The notes under the pieces: model-generated
What the model saw: only the letters and a program-made list of their open reading frames with translations
Databases searched by the model: none
Told to the model about the DNA's origin: nothing
NCBI GenBank assembly: GCA_052174495.1
Contig: JBQMRR010000025.1
Span: forward strand, 1-64,000
Reading direction: 5' to 3'
DNA: 64,000 nucleotides
DNA from: Arsenophonus sp052174495
Lineage (GTDB): Bacteria > Pseudomonadota > Gammaproteobacteria > Enterobacterales > Enterobacteriaceae
Shown: positions 63,506-64,000 of the stretch, piece by piece
Numbering within the stretch: position 1 is the stretch's first letter
Layout of the letters: each line of letters begins with the position of its first letter
Translations under genes and position numbers: made by a program

Positions 63506-64000
63506 CGACACAGCTACCCTATATCAGGGATATTATGACTAAATATTGTTTTATTTTATATCTGCAATATGTTAATTTTTAGAAATTTATCTAGATAAAT
63601 CGAAATAAATCTACTAGACAACGAAAATTAGATAAATTATCAGGAAGAGAAAAAGATACGACTTCACTTTATTATTTATACTTCCTAATTAATCCGAAAC
63701 GCTTTATGATCTCTCTACCAAAATTCAGATAACAGACTAACTAAATTTTTTTATGACAATACCATAAAAGACTATACAATGCAATCCCTCAGATTCAGTG
63801 CATAATTTTTTAGACACGTACAGAGTATTTTTCTGATTTAGTCACTATTATCTAGGATTTTGAGAAGACATCTTAGAAAATAACACTGAATATAATTACA
63901 TTGATGGGAAGGATAACTGAAAGTATGTTTACTGATGAATTTATTACTTTTATAGAGAAGTAGGGATAATCCTATCTCCTTTACCTCCTAGAGCAAACAT
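63506..64000. other. Unassigned AT-rich end of window
   Basis: About 500 bp with no recognisable coding match on either strand and no IS end that I could see. Confidence 0.45.

Noticed and set aside
1..64000. tRNA, rRNA, CRISPR arrays, prophage or defence islands
   Set aside because: No cloverleaf-like segment, regular short repeat array, or phage or defence protein motif was found by eye; repeats are explained by four IS families.

Overview
This window looks like a chromosome segment of a host-restricted enterobacterial symbiont in advanced genome decay. The sequence is very AT-rich. The 17 genes that still read through all match enterobacterial proteins closely, and together they fill only about one third of the 64 kb. 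The rest is insertion-sequence (IS) debris and at least 15 pseudogenes, most of which can still be recognised by translating across stops and frameshifts. Gene content, Enterobacteriaceae-type order and low coding density resemble what is known of Serratia symbiotica in the aphid Cinara cedri. That assignment is inference; no marker gene is present to prove it.

Layout. (1) 1-17.4 kb: proteostasis block on the minus strand in ancestral order, bolA - tig(pseudo) - clpP - clpX - lon - hupB(pseudo) - ppiD, with divergent yajG(pseudo) and ampG(pseudo); then rpoH (sigma-32). (2) 17.4-26.6 kb: ftsX(pseudo) followed by an IS pile-up (IS91, IS481, IS1595) where ftsE and ftsY would be expected, then rsmD and more IS debris. 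(3) 26.7-31.3 kb: rluB with yciO, trpH and trpE, all three decayed, trpE cut by an IS481 element. (4) 33-38.4 kb: decayed mgtE beside an intact ppk-ppx operon. (5) 40-50.8 kb: nudF, cpdA and yqiA decayed upstream of an intact parE-parC-plsC operon, then decayed sufI, then hemH. (6) 53.5-62.5 kb: sppA, decayed ydjA, xthA, decayed topB, ychE.

Four mobile families account for nearly all recognisable repeats: an IS256/Mutator family (about 1.3-1.4 kb, at least 14 copies or fragments), an IS1595-type family (about 1.0 kb), an IS91-type family and an IS481-type family. Every transposase frame is broken. Several copies are nested, fused head to head, or paired in inverted orientation.

Retained functions: heat-shock control and ATP-dependent proteolysis (RpoH, ClpXP, Lon), envelope folding and signal-peptide turnover (PpiD, SppA), ribosome modification (RsmD, RluB), polyphosphate metabolism (Ppk, Ppx), chromosome decatenation (ParCE), phospholipid acylation (PlsC), the last haem step (HemH), base-excision repair (XthA), BolA and one MarC-family membrane protein (YchE). 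I saw no tRNA, rRNA, CRISPR array, prophage or defence system. I found no credible novel functional system. The points of interest concern decay and rearrangement: trpE loss that fits a split tryptophan pathway, de novo perfect palindromes inside pseudogenes, and IS ends abutting the start or stop of retained genes.
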